A stretch of DNA of 64,000 nucleotides from Planctomycetota bacterium (lineage in GTDB: Bacteria > Planctomycetota > B15-G4): assembly GCA_029259715.1 (NCBI GenBank), contig JAJDEP010000005.1, forward strand, positions 558,001-622,000, written 5' to 3'. The position numbers were made by a program, and so were the translations under genes. The notes beneath the pieces are model-generated. The model was not told the origin of the DNA. It was given only the letters and a program-made list of their open reading frames with translations, and did not search any database. Each line of letters opens with the position of its first letter. Position 1 is the stretch's first letter. Positions 8,918 through 16,825 of this stretch are shown piece after piece.

Positions 8918-9880
8918 ATGAACCCCGTCAGGATGGCCTCCATGTCCTTGTTGATCCTCCCCCTCTTGCTGTGCCTGCAGACCCCGGGCACGGATGCCGG
9001 TGACCTCGTCGCTCGCGCCGGTGAAGTCGAGTTCTCCCGCGCGGACTACGCCGAATGGCTCGTGCGTCACCACGGTGTCACCCACCTGAGCGACTACGTG
9101 GTGTCCGAGCTCATCCTGCGAGCCGCCCGCGAACGCGGCCTGGAACCCACCGAGGCCGCCCTCGACGCCGCCTACGACAAGGAGCGTCAGACGATCATCG
9201 ACAACTTCCACAAGGGAGACTCCGCTCGCTACGACGCCGCCTTGCGCGCGCGCGGGTTCGAGCCCGAGACCTACGCCCAGCGGCGCAAGCTGACCATGAG
9301 CATGGAGCTGGCCGAGCATGCACTCGCGGCCGATCAACGCGTCGTCTCCGACGAGCAATTGCGTCAGGAGTTCGACGACCGCTTCGGCAGTGAAGGCGGC
9401 GAGGAGGGCGAGCAGGTCACACTCGAGGTGCTGTTCTTTGACATGTACGCCCACTACGAACCCGACGGCAACGCGCCCGACATGGCGGCCCTGCGGGACG
9501 AGGCCCGCGAGCGCGGCCTCCGGGCTCACGCGGTCCTGTCCGCCGGGGCGCCCTTCGAGGAGGTGCGACCGCTGGGCGACGCCGTGCCGTCGCACTTCGT
9601 CGTCGACGGCCAGCTGCCCAACTACCGCCGGCTGATGCTGGGCCCCGAGGTGGAACTCGCCGTCAGCCGCCTCGACGACCCGGGCGACACGACGGGCCTG
9701 GTGCAGGTCTACAACGGCTTCTACCTTGTCCGCCTCGTGGAGCGCGCCACCGTGCGCTTCGACGAAATCGCCGACACCCTGCGGGCCGAGGTCATGCAAC
9801 AGGGCCCGGACAGCGCCGATATCCTGGCGGTGCGGGCCTGGGTCATGGCCGAGTACCAGGCCGAGCTGCTCCTGCACTGA
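8918..9880 (+). CDS. SurA/PrsA-like periplasmic chaperone-type protein
   Basis: A 320-residue exported protein. The N-terminus (LLILPLLLCLQTPGTDA) is a signal peptide. The mature protein begins with a SurA-N-like helical region in which every segment resembles peptidyl-prolyl isomerase/chaperones: a strand-forming AGEVEFSRADYAEWL, then helices with an AALDAAYDKERQ stretch. The central region (residues 155-270) is where a parvulin domain would sit, but the canonical parvulin motifs are weak, so isomerase activity is doubtful. It is likely an outer-membrane-protein or secretion chaperone. It follows the ASPIC gene after 47 bases, with a possible TAGGAT -10 at 8900-8905. Confidence 0.6.
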   Translation: MNPVRMASMSLLILPLLLCLQTPGTDAGDLVARAGEVEFSRADYAEWLVRHHGVTHLSDYVVSELILRAARERGLEPTEAALDAAYDKERQTIIDNFHKGDSARYDAALRARGFEPETYAQRRKLTMSMELAEHALAADQRVVSDEQLRQEFDDRFGSEGGEEGEQVTLEVLFFDMYAHYEPDGNAPDMAALRDEARERGLRAHAVLSAGAPFEEVRPLGDAVPSHFVVDGQLPNYRRLMLGPEVELAVSRLDDPGDTTGLVQVYNGFYLVRLVERATVRFDEIADTLRAEVMQQGPDSADILAVRAWVMAEYQAELLLH

Positions 9881-9897
9881 GGCCTTCGCGGGCCGGG

Positions 9898-10938
9898 TCA
9901 GCCGCTCGGGCCGCCGGACTGGCTCTCGAGCCATTCACGCCAACGCTTGATCGCCTTGCTGCGCTCGGCCTTGCTGGCCTTGTAGTCGTACTCCGGGTCG
10001 TAGCCCGTGAGCCGCACGAGGGTCTCGGCCGCCGTGCGCCGCAGGGTCTGCTGGCTGTCCTCGAGTGCGTCGAGCAATTCGGGGACGGCGGCCACGTGAC
10101 CGAAGTCGCCGAGCACGGTCATGGCCTGCTGACGCACGAACGGGTCTTCGTCCCGCAACACCGCCACCAGGTCGTCGGCCAACTCCTTGAGCCGCAGGTA
10201 GCCCACGGTGTGGACGGCATCGAAGCGCTCACCCGGATCGGGATCGAGCAGTCGCCGTCGCAACGTCTCGATCTCCGTCTGCCGGGACGCGTCCACCGAA
10301 CTCACCGCCGGACCCGACGTCGCGACCTCGCCGTTGCCCACGACGGCCAGTCCGATCTCCATCTTCTTCTCGAGGCCGTAGACCTTGTCGGCCAGGACAT
10401 TGAGCCGGCTCTCGAGCACCTCGGAGCGGTTCTCGGCCATGGCGATCTTCTCGATCAGCTCGCCCATGTCGGCCTGGCCGCGCGCCAGTCGCTCCGACTC
10501 CATGCGCACCTGGTCGAGGGAGCGGCTGGCGTCGGAGTCGGCGAGGCGCAGCGTCTCGATGTCAGCCTGCTGGAATTCGACCTTGCGGGTCAGCTCCTCA
10601 GCGCCGGCCGCGACATGGGCGGCCTCGCCCTCGAGATCCGCCAGGCGGCGCTCGAAGCGGTCATCCACCACCGCCGGGCCCGTGACCTCGGCGCCCCGCC
10701 CGATCAGGTCCCCCATGCCATCCGAGGTCCAGAGGGCGTGGACGACGAGCCCGACGACGCAGGCGATCAGCACCGGGTGATTGCGGTGACGGACCGGTGC
10801 GGCCGGAGCCGCTGCCGAGGCGCCGATGGGCACGCACTTACGGCAGAACAGCTTGCCCTTGATGGTCGTGACCTGTCCGGCCTGGATATCCCCGACCGGG
10901 ATGCTCTCGCTGCAACCGTCGCAGAAGTAGATCTTCAT
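9898..10938 (-). CDS. Zinc-ribbon, membrane, coiled-coil and HEAT-repeat protein
   Basis: A 346-residue modular protein. A four-cysteine zinc ribbon comes first (Cys6, Cys9, Cys32, Cys35; FCDGC and FCRKC). A hydrophobic helix follows (about residues 53-68, HPVLIACVVGLVVHALW), then a long charged coiled coil (about 95-190) and HEAT-like repeats (about 215-320; FVRQQAMTVLGDFG). The layout implies a cytoplasmic zinc ribbon tethered to a coiled coil and HEAT array across the membrane. No enzyme motif is present, so I infer a scaffold or sensor role. It is a single gene, convergent with the SurA-like gene. Confidence 0.75.
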   Translation of the reverse strand: MKIYFCDGCSESIPVGDIQAGQVTTIKGKLFCRKCVPIGASAAAPAAPVRHRNHPVLIACVVGLVVHALWTSDGMGDLIGRGAEVTGPAVVDDRFERRLADLEGEAAHVAAGAEELTRKVEFQQADIETLRLADSDASRSLDQVRMESERLARGQADMGELIEKIAMAENRSEVLESRLNVLADKVYGLEKKMEIGLAVVGNGEVATSGPAVSSVDASRQTEIETLRRRLLDPDPGERFDAVHTVGYLRLKELADDLVAVLRDEDPFVRQQAMTVLGDFGHVAAVPELLDALEDSQQTLRRTAAETLVRLTGYDPEYDYKASKAERSKAIKRWREWLESQSGGPSG

Positions 10939-11116
10939 GCCGAACGCGCTTGCGAGCCCTTCCGGGCCCCCCTAGACTCGGGGACGTTGCAGCCGGCTAC
11001 CCACCGCGCCTGACGCTGCAACTCAGACGGCCAAACTCTATCGCGGCGCGGGGTGTGATTCACCGGCGAGCTGGTCTCCTCCGGCACACCCCGGCCCCGA
11101 GGGACGGCTCCAACGT

Positions 11117-11608
11117 ATGGATTCCTTACCGCTAAATACCGCCGCGCGCCGCTCATTGACCCGCAAGTCGCGGCGGGCCGGGCTGCGCTTCGAGACGGGA
11201 ATCCTCGAGAAGCTGGTGGAGCGGGAGCCCGACAACCTCGATTACCTGGCCGCCCTGGGCGAAGCCTACACCCGCCTGCGGCGCTACCGCGCCGGCCTGG
11301 TGGTCGACCAGGAGCTCGTGAATCGTGCGCCGGACGACCCCATCCATCGCTACAACCTCGCCTGTTCGCAGTCGCTCGTGGGCGACCTCGACGCCTCGGC
11401 CACCTCGCTGATCAAGTCGTTCGAGCTGGGATATCGCGATTTCGACCACCTGCGTCGCGACCCCGATCTGCGCCGGCTGCGGGACGACCTGCGCTTCGCG
11501 CTCGTGCAGGAGCACTTCGAGCAGCACTACGGCGCCGGGACGGCGTCCGAGGGCGATCTCAGCGGCGACGACGAACCGGCGGACGAGACCTCCGCCGAAG
11601 GCGCCTAG
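11117..11608 (+). CDS. Small TPR protein
   Basis: A 163-residue cytoplasmic protein with no signal peptide. Two to three TPR helix pairs are visible (NLDYLAALGEAYTRLRRYRAG, then PIHRYNLACSQSLVGDLDAS). A segment of the form DFDHLRRDPDLRRLRDD closes the array, as is typical of TPR proteins with a conserved last helix. The C-terminus is acidic. The role is probably protein binding. Its last 4 bases overlap the end of the convergent zinc-ribbon gene. Confidence 0.75.
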   Translation: MDSLPLNTAARRSLTRKSRRAGLRFETGILEKLVEREPDNLDYLAALGEAYTRLRRYRAGLVVDQELVNRAPDDPIHRYNLACSQSLVGDLDASATSLIKSFELGYRDFDHLRRDPDLRRLRDDLRFALVQEHFEQHYGAGTASEGDLSGDDEPADETSAEGA

Positions 11609-11994
11609 GCGCCGCCCGAGCGCATCGTCAGGAACAAGGCCGCGGCGACCGTCAGCGGTCCGGCCAGGAGCACGGTCCACAGCAGCACTCCCGCCGGACC
11701 GGCGGACTCGGCTGTCGGCGTCCCTTCCGCTCCCCCGTCCCGGGGCGCCACCGTGAGGGTCGGCATCGGGACGAGGCCCGTCTCGTCTCCGCACAACGGG
11801 CACCAGATCGCACCGCCGGCGACAGCGCCCCCGCAGGCGTCGCAGTCGCGGGTGGGACCGGCGCCGACTCCATCGCCGGCTTCGTAGTGTCCGCACGCCG
11901 GACACACGTGGATCGCGAAGGGCACCACTTCGCCGCACCTCAGGCAGAAGCGCACGCGCTCGCCGTCGGGTCGCAGGGTCGGTCCCGCGCTCAT
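11605..11994 (-). CDS. Double zinc-ribbon protein with C-terminal membrane helix
   Basis: A 129-residue protein with two zinc ribbons: CLRC and CPAC (Cys17, 20, 31, 34), then CDAC and CPLC (Cys51, 54, 65, 68). A single C-terminal hydrophobic helix (residues ~103-123) makes it a predicted tail-anchored protein. No function can be assigned. Its ATG overlaps the mnmA stop (ATGA), so it is translationally coupled to mnmA. Confidence 0.75.
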   Translation of the reverse strand: MSAGPTLRPDGERVRFCLRCGEVVPFAIHVCPACGHYEAGDGVGAGPTRDCDACGGAVAGGAIWCPLCGDETGLVPMPTLTVAPRDGGAEGTPTAESAGPAGVLLWTVLLAGPLTVAAALFLTMRSGGA

Positions 11995-13097
11995 GGGGCG
12001 ACCTCCGTCGCGGGGGCCGCCGTCGCCCCGGGACGGCGGATGCGCCCGGAGCCTATGACCCGATCGCCGCTGTAGAACACGGCATATTGGCCCGGCGTGA
12101 CGTCCTGACTGGGCCCATCGAAGCGCACTTCCACATCGTCGCCGCGACGGAGCAGGCGGGCCGGCTCCGCCTGATGGTGATGCCGCAACTGGACCTCGAC
12201 CCGTGCAGGCAGCGCCCGTCCTTCCGGCCCCGGATCTCCCCCGGCCGGCGGCGTGAGCCAGTTGGGCGTGGCGACCACGCAGTCGGCGCGACGCAGATCG
12301 TCGCGGTCGCCGATGGTCACGCGTCCACTGTCGGGGTCGATGGCCGTCACGAAGGCGGGCCGCCCGAGCGCCACGCCGAGTCCCCGCCGCTGTCCCACGG
12401 TGAATCCGGCCACGCCCTCATGGCGACCGAGCACGCGTCCGTCAGCGTCCACGATCTCGCCGGCCCGACCGCCGTCGCCGAGGCGTTCATGCACCACCGC
12501 GCGGTAGTCACCGCCGGGCACGAAGCAGATGTCCGCCGAGTCCGGCTTGTCGGCCACCTTGAGCCCCAGGCGCCGGGCGTGGTCGCGCACCTCCGGCTTC
12601 AACATCGCGCCGAGGGGGAAGCGCGAGCGTCGCAGCTGCGCCGGGGTGAGTCCGGCCAGCAGGTAGCTCTGATCCTTGGCCGGATCGGCGGCCCGCCGCA
12701 GGGCGCCGTCCTCGAGGCGGGCGTAATGTCCCGTCGCTACGCCGTCACATCCGAGGTCGTCGGCGAGCTGCATCAGGTCGCCGAACTTCAGGTCGTTGTT
12801 GCACACGATGCACGGGTTGGGCGTCAACCCGGCCGCGTAGTCCCGGGCGAAGGCCTCGATCAGGACGTCGAAGGAGCGCTGCATGTCATGGACGTAGAAG
12901 GGCATGCCGAGCCGGTCGGCCACGGCCCGGGCATCGGCGGCATCCGACATCGAACAGCACGACCGCGCACGGCCCTCGGGGGCCGTGACGCCGTTGCGCA
13001 TGAAGACGCCGACCAGTTCCTCGCCGGCCTCGGCCAGCAGGGCCGCCGCCGTGGCGCTGTCGACGCCTCCGCTCAAGGCCACCAGCGTGCGTGCCAC
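11991..13097 (-). CDS. mnmA: tRNA-specific 2-thiouridylase MnmA
   Basis: Thiolates U34 at position 2 of Lys, Glu and Gln tRNAs using persulfide sulfur. The 368-residue protein has the PP-loop SGGVDS (residues 9-14), the catalytic cysteine in TPNPCIVCN (Cys96) and the second reactive cysteine in DICF (Cys191). The start is GTG behind a good GAGGAGG ribosome site. The tRNA-binding and beta-barrel C-terminal regions are present. The downstream zinc-ribbon gene overlaps it by 4 bases. Confidence 0.95.
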   Translation of the reverse strand: MARTLVALSGGVDSATAAALLAEAGEELVGVFMRNGVTAPEGRARSCCSMSDAADARAVADRLGMPFYVHDMQRSFDVLIEAFARDYAAGLTPNPCIVCNNDLKFGDLMQLADDLGCDGVATGHYARLEDGALRRAADPAKDQSYLLAGLTPAQLRRSRFPLGAMLKPEVRDHARRLGLKVADKPDSADICFVPGGDYRAVVHERLGDGGRAGEIVDADGRVLGRHEGVAGFTVGQRRGLGVALGRPAFVTAIDPDSGRVTIGDRDDLRRADCVVATPNWLTPPAGGDPGPEGRALPARVEVQLRHHHQAEPARLLRRGDDVEVRFDGPSQDVTPGQYAVFYSGDRVIGSGRIRRPGATAAPATEVAP

Positions 13098-13203
13098 CAG
13101 ACCTCCTCAGAGATGCCGTGTCTCGGACGGCCGTTTTCGGGCTGCGGACCGCGGGGGGCCCGCGGCGCAACCATGGCGGCGAGTCTACCGGCGCGGGGTG
13201 GCG

Positions 13204-13233
13204 TTGGCCTCCCCATCGGTCGACCCCTATCAT
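13204..13233 (+). promoter_or_regulatory. Possible promoter for yajC-yraN-aminopeptidase operon
   Basis: TTGGCC (13204-13209) and TATCAT (13228-13233) are 18 bases apart in the 229-base gap between divergent mnmA and yajC. The predicted transcript would carry a leader of about 85 bases. Nothing else is evident in this gap. Confidence 0.3.
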
Positions 13234-13326
13234 GGCCGCCCCCCTCTCGAAGACCCCACCGGGGCGAACGCCCCCCGACACCGGGACGCCCTTCGCTCCT
13301 CCTCACGCACCCCTCCGGACGGCACC

Positions 13327-13650
13327 ATGCCCCTGACTTCCCTGGCCCTGCAGGCCGGCGGCTCGACTTCCGAATCGCCCTTCAGCCCCTTCGTGCTCCT
13401 CGGGGGCATGGCCTTGATCTTCTATTTCATCGCCATCCGGCCCGAGCGCAAGGAGCGCGCTCGCAAGCAGGCCATGATCGAAGCCGTCCGCAAGAACGAC
13501 AGGGTCGTCACCACGGGCGGCATGTACGCCACCATCGCGGCGGTGAACGAGAACGAGGTGACGGTCAAGTTCGATGACGGGCCCACCCGCGTGAAGATGC
13601 TCAAGTCCGCCATCGCCCAGGTCATCGACAGCAGCAAGTCCAGCGAATGA
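13327..13650 (+). CDS. yajC: Sec translocon accessory protein YajC
   Basis: A 107-residue single-pass inner-membrane protein of the SecDF-YajC complex. One hydrophobic helix (FSPFVLLGGMALIFYFIAI) is followed by the diagnostic RPERKERARKQ stretch and then a KNDRVVTTGGMYATI beta-domain. secD and secF are not next to it here. Its stop overlaps the yraN start (ATGA). Confidence 0.92.
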   Translation: MPLTSLALQAGGSTSESPFSPFVLLGGMALIFYFIAIRPERKERARKQAMIEAVRKNDRVVTTGGMYATIAAVNENEVTVKFDDGPTRVKMLKSAIAQVIDSSKSSE

Positions 13651-14039
13651 CGACACCGGCTCATCGCCGCGGTCGCGTCGCCGAGGGGGCCGCCGCCCAG
13701 GCCCTTACGGCCGCCGGGTACAGCGTCGTCGAGAGCAACTGGCGCACCCAGGGCGCCGAGATCGACCACGTCTGCCGGGACGACCAGGGTTTCGTCTTCG
13801 TCGAGGTGCGTGCGCGCGGCCCCGACGGGCCCGAGCCCTCGTCCACGATCAGCCGCAGCAAGGCGTCCCTGCTCCTGCGCGGCGCCCGGGCCTGGCTCGC
13901 CGCCCATGGCCGCGCCGCTGCCGACTGGCGCTGCGTCGTCGTCGCCGTCGATCTCGACGCCACCGGCCGCCCCATCTCCACGTCCATCCTCGAAGATCCC
14001 TTTCGTCACCTGCCGGAGTACCACGATGGCCGCCTCTAA
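13647..14039 (+). CDS. YraN/UPF0102 family putative endonuclease
   Basis: A 130-residue protein with the Holliday-junction-resolvase-like fold signature of UPF0102. An N-terminal GRVAEGAAAQAL helix is followed by GAEIDHV, FVFVEVRAR and a later lysine/arginine-rich helix. Asp (EID) and Glu (VEVR) match the PD-(D/E)xK core, although the usual VEVK lysine is Arg here. The cellular role of the family is not settled. It is coupled by ATGA to yajC and overlaps the next gene by 14 bases. Confidence 0.85.
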   Translation: MTTPAHRRGRVAEGAAAQALTAAGYSVVESNWRTQGAEIDHVCRDDQGFVFVEVRARGPDGPEPSSTISRSKASLLLRGARAWLAAHGRAAADWRCVVVAVDLDATGRPISTSILEDPFRHLPEYHDGRL

Positions 14040-15390
14040 CGTCTCCGCATCCCTGACTCGGGGACTCATCTCCGGCTCCCGCTGGTGTGCCCTGCCGGCC
14101 GCCGTGTTGCTCGTGCTCGCCTGCTCGTCCAGCGGGCTGAGCCACAACGACCCTATCGGCGACTCCCAAGCCGCCCCGCTCATCGGCACCCATGGCCAGC
14201 CCGTCGTGCCGCCGAGCCGGGGACTGCCCGCCGAGACCCGTGACCGCCGCGCCGCCCTGGCCGCTGCCATGGGCGAGGGCGTGGTCTGGCTCGAAGCCGC
14301 GCCCGAGAACAACCTGGGCCGCTTCTTTCAGGAGGACGACTTCTACTACCTCTCGGGGGTCGAGATCCCCGAGATCGCCCTGGCGATCCGCGTCGCGGAC
14401 GGCACGGTGGCCGAAGAGGTCCTGTTCCTCCCGCCCCACGACCCCATGTTCGAGGTGTGGAACGGGGCCCGCCTCGCCCCCGGCATCGAAGCGCAGACCG
14501 TCACGGGCTTCGGCACCACCGCGCCCGTGGACGAACGCCAGGCCTGGCTCGACGCGCTGCCCGAGGGCACCACCGTGCACACCCATGCCGGCGACCTCGT
14601 CGTCGACTTTCCGGTGCACCTGACCCGCGACACCACCAAGCTGCTCGGCAACCGCGACCACCCGGGCTGGCTCTCCAGCCTGCGTCTGGTCAAGAGCGCC
14701 TACGAGATCCAGTGCCTGCGCAACGCCATCAACATCACCTGCGACTCGTTCCACGAAGCCCTCAGGCAGGTGCAACCGGGCCATTGGGAATACCAGGTGC
14801 AGGCCGCCATGGAGGGCGGGTTCATGCACCGCGGCTCCGAACGCCCGGGCTTTTCGACCATCTGCGGGTCGGGGCCCAACAGCGTCACGCTGCACTACAA
14901 CGCCAACCGCGAGCCCCTCGACAGCGGCGAGCTCATCGTTGTCGACGTGGGCGCCAAGTACCGCTACTACACCGCGGACGTTACGCGCACCTTCCCGGTC
15001 AACGGCAAGTTCACCGAGCGCCAGCTCGAGATCTACAACCTCGTGCTGGCCGCCCAGACCGCGGCGGCCGAGGCGGCCCGTCCCGGCATGACCATGCGGC
15101 AGCTCGACGCCATCGCCCGCGGGATCATCAGCGAGGCCGGGTACGGCAAGTACTTCAAGCACGGCCTCGGCCACTGGATCGGCCTGAACGTGCACGACGT
15201 GGGCGGTTCGGTGCCGATCGAGGTCGACACCCTGTTCACCATCGAGCCGGGCATCTACATCACCGAGGAGGCCCTGGGCGTCCGCATCGAAGACGACTAC
15301 ATCATGACGCCCACGGGTGCCGAAAAGATCTCCACCGGGATCCCGAGTGACCCGGGAGAGATCGAGGAGCTCATGCAGAAGCGACGGTGA
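14026..15390 (+). CDS. Lipoprotein Xaa-Pro aminopeptidase (M24B family)
   Basis: A 454-residue dinuclear metallopeptidase that cleaves the N-terminal residue preceding proline. The N-terminal AMP_N domain (FYYLSGVEIPE) is followed by a pita-bread catalytic domain. Metal-ligand motifs are visible: DVGAKYRYYTADVTRTF (two Asp), GLGHWIGLNVHDVG (His), FTIEPGIYI (Glu) and VRIEDDY (Glu). Unusually for PepP homologues, the protein starts with a signal peptide ending LVLAC (Cys33), so it should be an envelope lipoprotein. The ATG at 14026 is used because it directly precedes this signal, and it overlaps yraN by 14 bases. Confidence 0.9.
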   Translation: MAASNVSASLTRGLISGSRWCALPAAVLLVLACSSSGLSHNDPIGDSQAAPLIGTHGQPVVPPSRGLPAETRDRRAALAAAMGEGVVWLEAAPENNLGRFFQEDDFYYLSGVEIPEIALAIRVADGTVAEEVLFLPPHDPMFEVWNGARLAPGIEAQTVTGFGTTAPVDERQAWLDALPEGTTVHTHAGDLVVDFPVHLTRDTTKLLGNRDHPGWLSSLRLVKSAYEIQCLRNAINITCDSFHEALRQVQPGHWEYQVQAAMEGGFMHRGSERPGFSTICGSGPNSVTLHYNANREPLDSGELIVVDVGAKYRYYTADVTRTFPVNGKFTERQLEIYNLVLAAQTAAAEAARPGMTMRQLDAIARGIISEAGYGKYFKHGLGHWIGLNVHDVGGSVPIEVDTLFTIEPGIYITEEALGVRIEDDYIMTPTGAEKISTGIPSDPGEIEELMQKRR

Positions 15391-15391
15391 G

Positions 15392-16807
15392 GTGAATCGG
15401 CGGACATCCTTCCTGCCGTTCTTCCTCGTCGAGGGGCTGGTCCTGCTCCTCGTCGTGGTCCCCGTGGCGCACCTGCGCTCGTTCGTCGAGCGGTTCGCCC
15501 TGCCCGTGGACGTGGTCCCCCTCGCGCCTGACGAGACCGCCTTCATCATCTTGCGGGCCCTGCTGCTCGTGCTGGTGATGCAGTCGTCCTTTGCCTTGCG
15601 GGACCTGTACCGCTGGACCGTGATCCTCCAGCCCCAGCAAGTCGCCGTGCGCATGATCGAGGCCGTGATCATCGCCAGCCTGGCGGCCGTGTTGCTCTAC
15701 GTGGGCATGGGCGAGGCGGACATGCGCCTCGACCTCGGCGGAACCCTGCTGCGCCTGCGCATCCATCCCCTGCTCGTGCTGGGCTGCGGGGGCGCCTCCT
15801 TCCTCGTGGCCTACCTGCTGCGCATGCGCTGGCCCCGCTGGGTCGCACGGTCGCGCTTCGCCGAACGGCTCGCCATCGCCGGCGAGGGGCACGCCGTCGA
15901 TGTGCTCGAGGAGGAGATCCGCCGCCGGCGCCTGCCCGGCCTCGAACTCGTCGGCTTCCTCGGCGCCCATGCCCGCAATGGGCGCCGCATGCTCGGCGAG
16001 GCCCTCGACCTGGACGCCGTGGTGCAGGCCAACGACCTGCAGCTCTTGGTGCTCGAGCCGTCGCTGCGCCCGCCGAGCCAGACGCTGCTCTCGGTGCGCG
16101 AGAAGGGCTGCAAGATCGTCAACGCGCCCGAGTTCTACGAGCAACTCTCGGGTCGCGTGGCGGTCGAGACCCTCTCGGGGTCCGAGCTGTTCCTGAGCCC
16201 CACCGCCGGTCTGCAGGTCTCGGGACAACTGGTCAAGCGCGGCCTCGACCTGGTGCTCGCCACCGGCGGCTTGCTCGTGGCCCTGCCACTGTGCGCCCTC
16301 GTGGCCCTGGCGCTCAAACTCGACTCACGCGGCCCCGTGTTCTACTCACAGGAGCGCGTGGGCGAGGCGGGGCGCCGCTTCCTCTTGACCAAGTTCCGCT
16401 CCATGCGCGTCGACGCCGAGAGCACCAGCGGGCCGGTGTGGGCCGCCGCCGACGACGACCGCATCACCCGCGTGGGCGGCTGGTTGCGCAAGCTGCGCAT
16501 CGACGAGGTGCCGCAGTTGTGGTCGGTGATCCGCAACGACATGAGCCTCGTCGGCCCGCGTCCCGAGCGCCCCTTCTTCGTGCGCGAGCTCGAGGACGCC
16601 ATCCCCAACTACAGCCAGCGCCACATCGTCAAACCCGGCGTCACGGGTTGGGCCCAGATCAACCACAGCTACGGCAACACCGTCGACGACGCGTTCATCA
16701 AGCTGCAGTACGACCTGTACTACATCAAGAACCGCAGCTTCGCCCTCGACATCACCATCCTGCTGCGCACCGTGAAGGTCGTGGTGCTGCAACAGGGCGC
16801 CGTCTGA
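15392..16807 (+). CDS. Polyprenyl-phosphate sugar-1-phosphate transferase (bacterial sugar transferase)
   Basis: A 471-residue initiating glycosyltransferase that loads the first sugar phosphate onto a lipid carrier for exopolysaccharide or O-antigen. The N-terminal half has several membrane helices and a nucleotide-binding-like domain. The C-terminal half has the family core: a re-entrant helix after KRGLDLVL, RGPVFYSQERVG, LTKFRSM, LRIDEVPQLW, LVGPRPERP and VKPGVTGWAQ. The full-length layout resembles WbaP or EpsB/XrtA-system transferases. The GTG start is 2 bases past the aminopeptidase stop. It opens the polysaccharide region that continues at 19196. Confidence 0.92.
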   Translation: MNRRTSFLPFFLVEGLVLLLVVVPVAHLRSFVERFALPVDVVPLAPDETAFIILRALLLVLVMQSSFALRDLYRWTVILQPQQVAVRMIEAVIIASLAAVLLYVGMGEADMRLDLGGTLLRLRIHPLLVLGCGGASFLVAYLLRMRWPRWVARSRFAERLAIAGEGHAVDVLEEEIRRRRLPGLELVGFLGAHARNGRRMLGEALDLDAVVQANDLQLLVLEPSLRPPSQTLLSVREKGCKIVNAPEFYEQLSGRVAVETLSGSELFLSPTAGLQVSGQLVKRGLDLVLATGGLLVALPLCALVALALKLDSRGPVFYSQERVGEAGRRFLLTKFRSMRVDAESTSGPVWAAADDDRITRVGGWLRKLRIDEVPQLWSVIRNDMSLVGPRPERPFFVRELEDAIPNYSQRHIVKPGVTGWAQINHSYGNTVDDAFIKLQYDLYYIKNRSFALDITILLRTVKVVVLQQGAV

Positions 16808-16825
16808 ACCGCGACCCGGGACCGG

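Noticed and set aside
13849..15672. 607-residue frame antisense to the aminopeptidase
   Set aside because: The sense strand carries all M24B metal ligands; the antisense frame has none.
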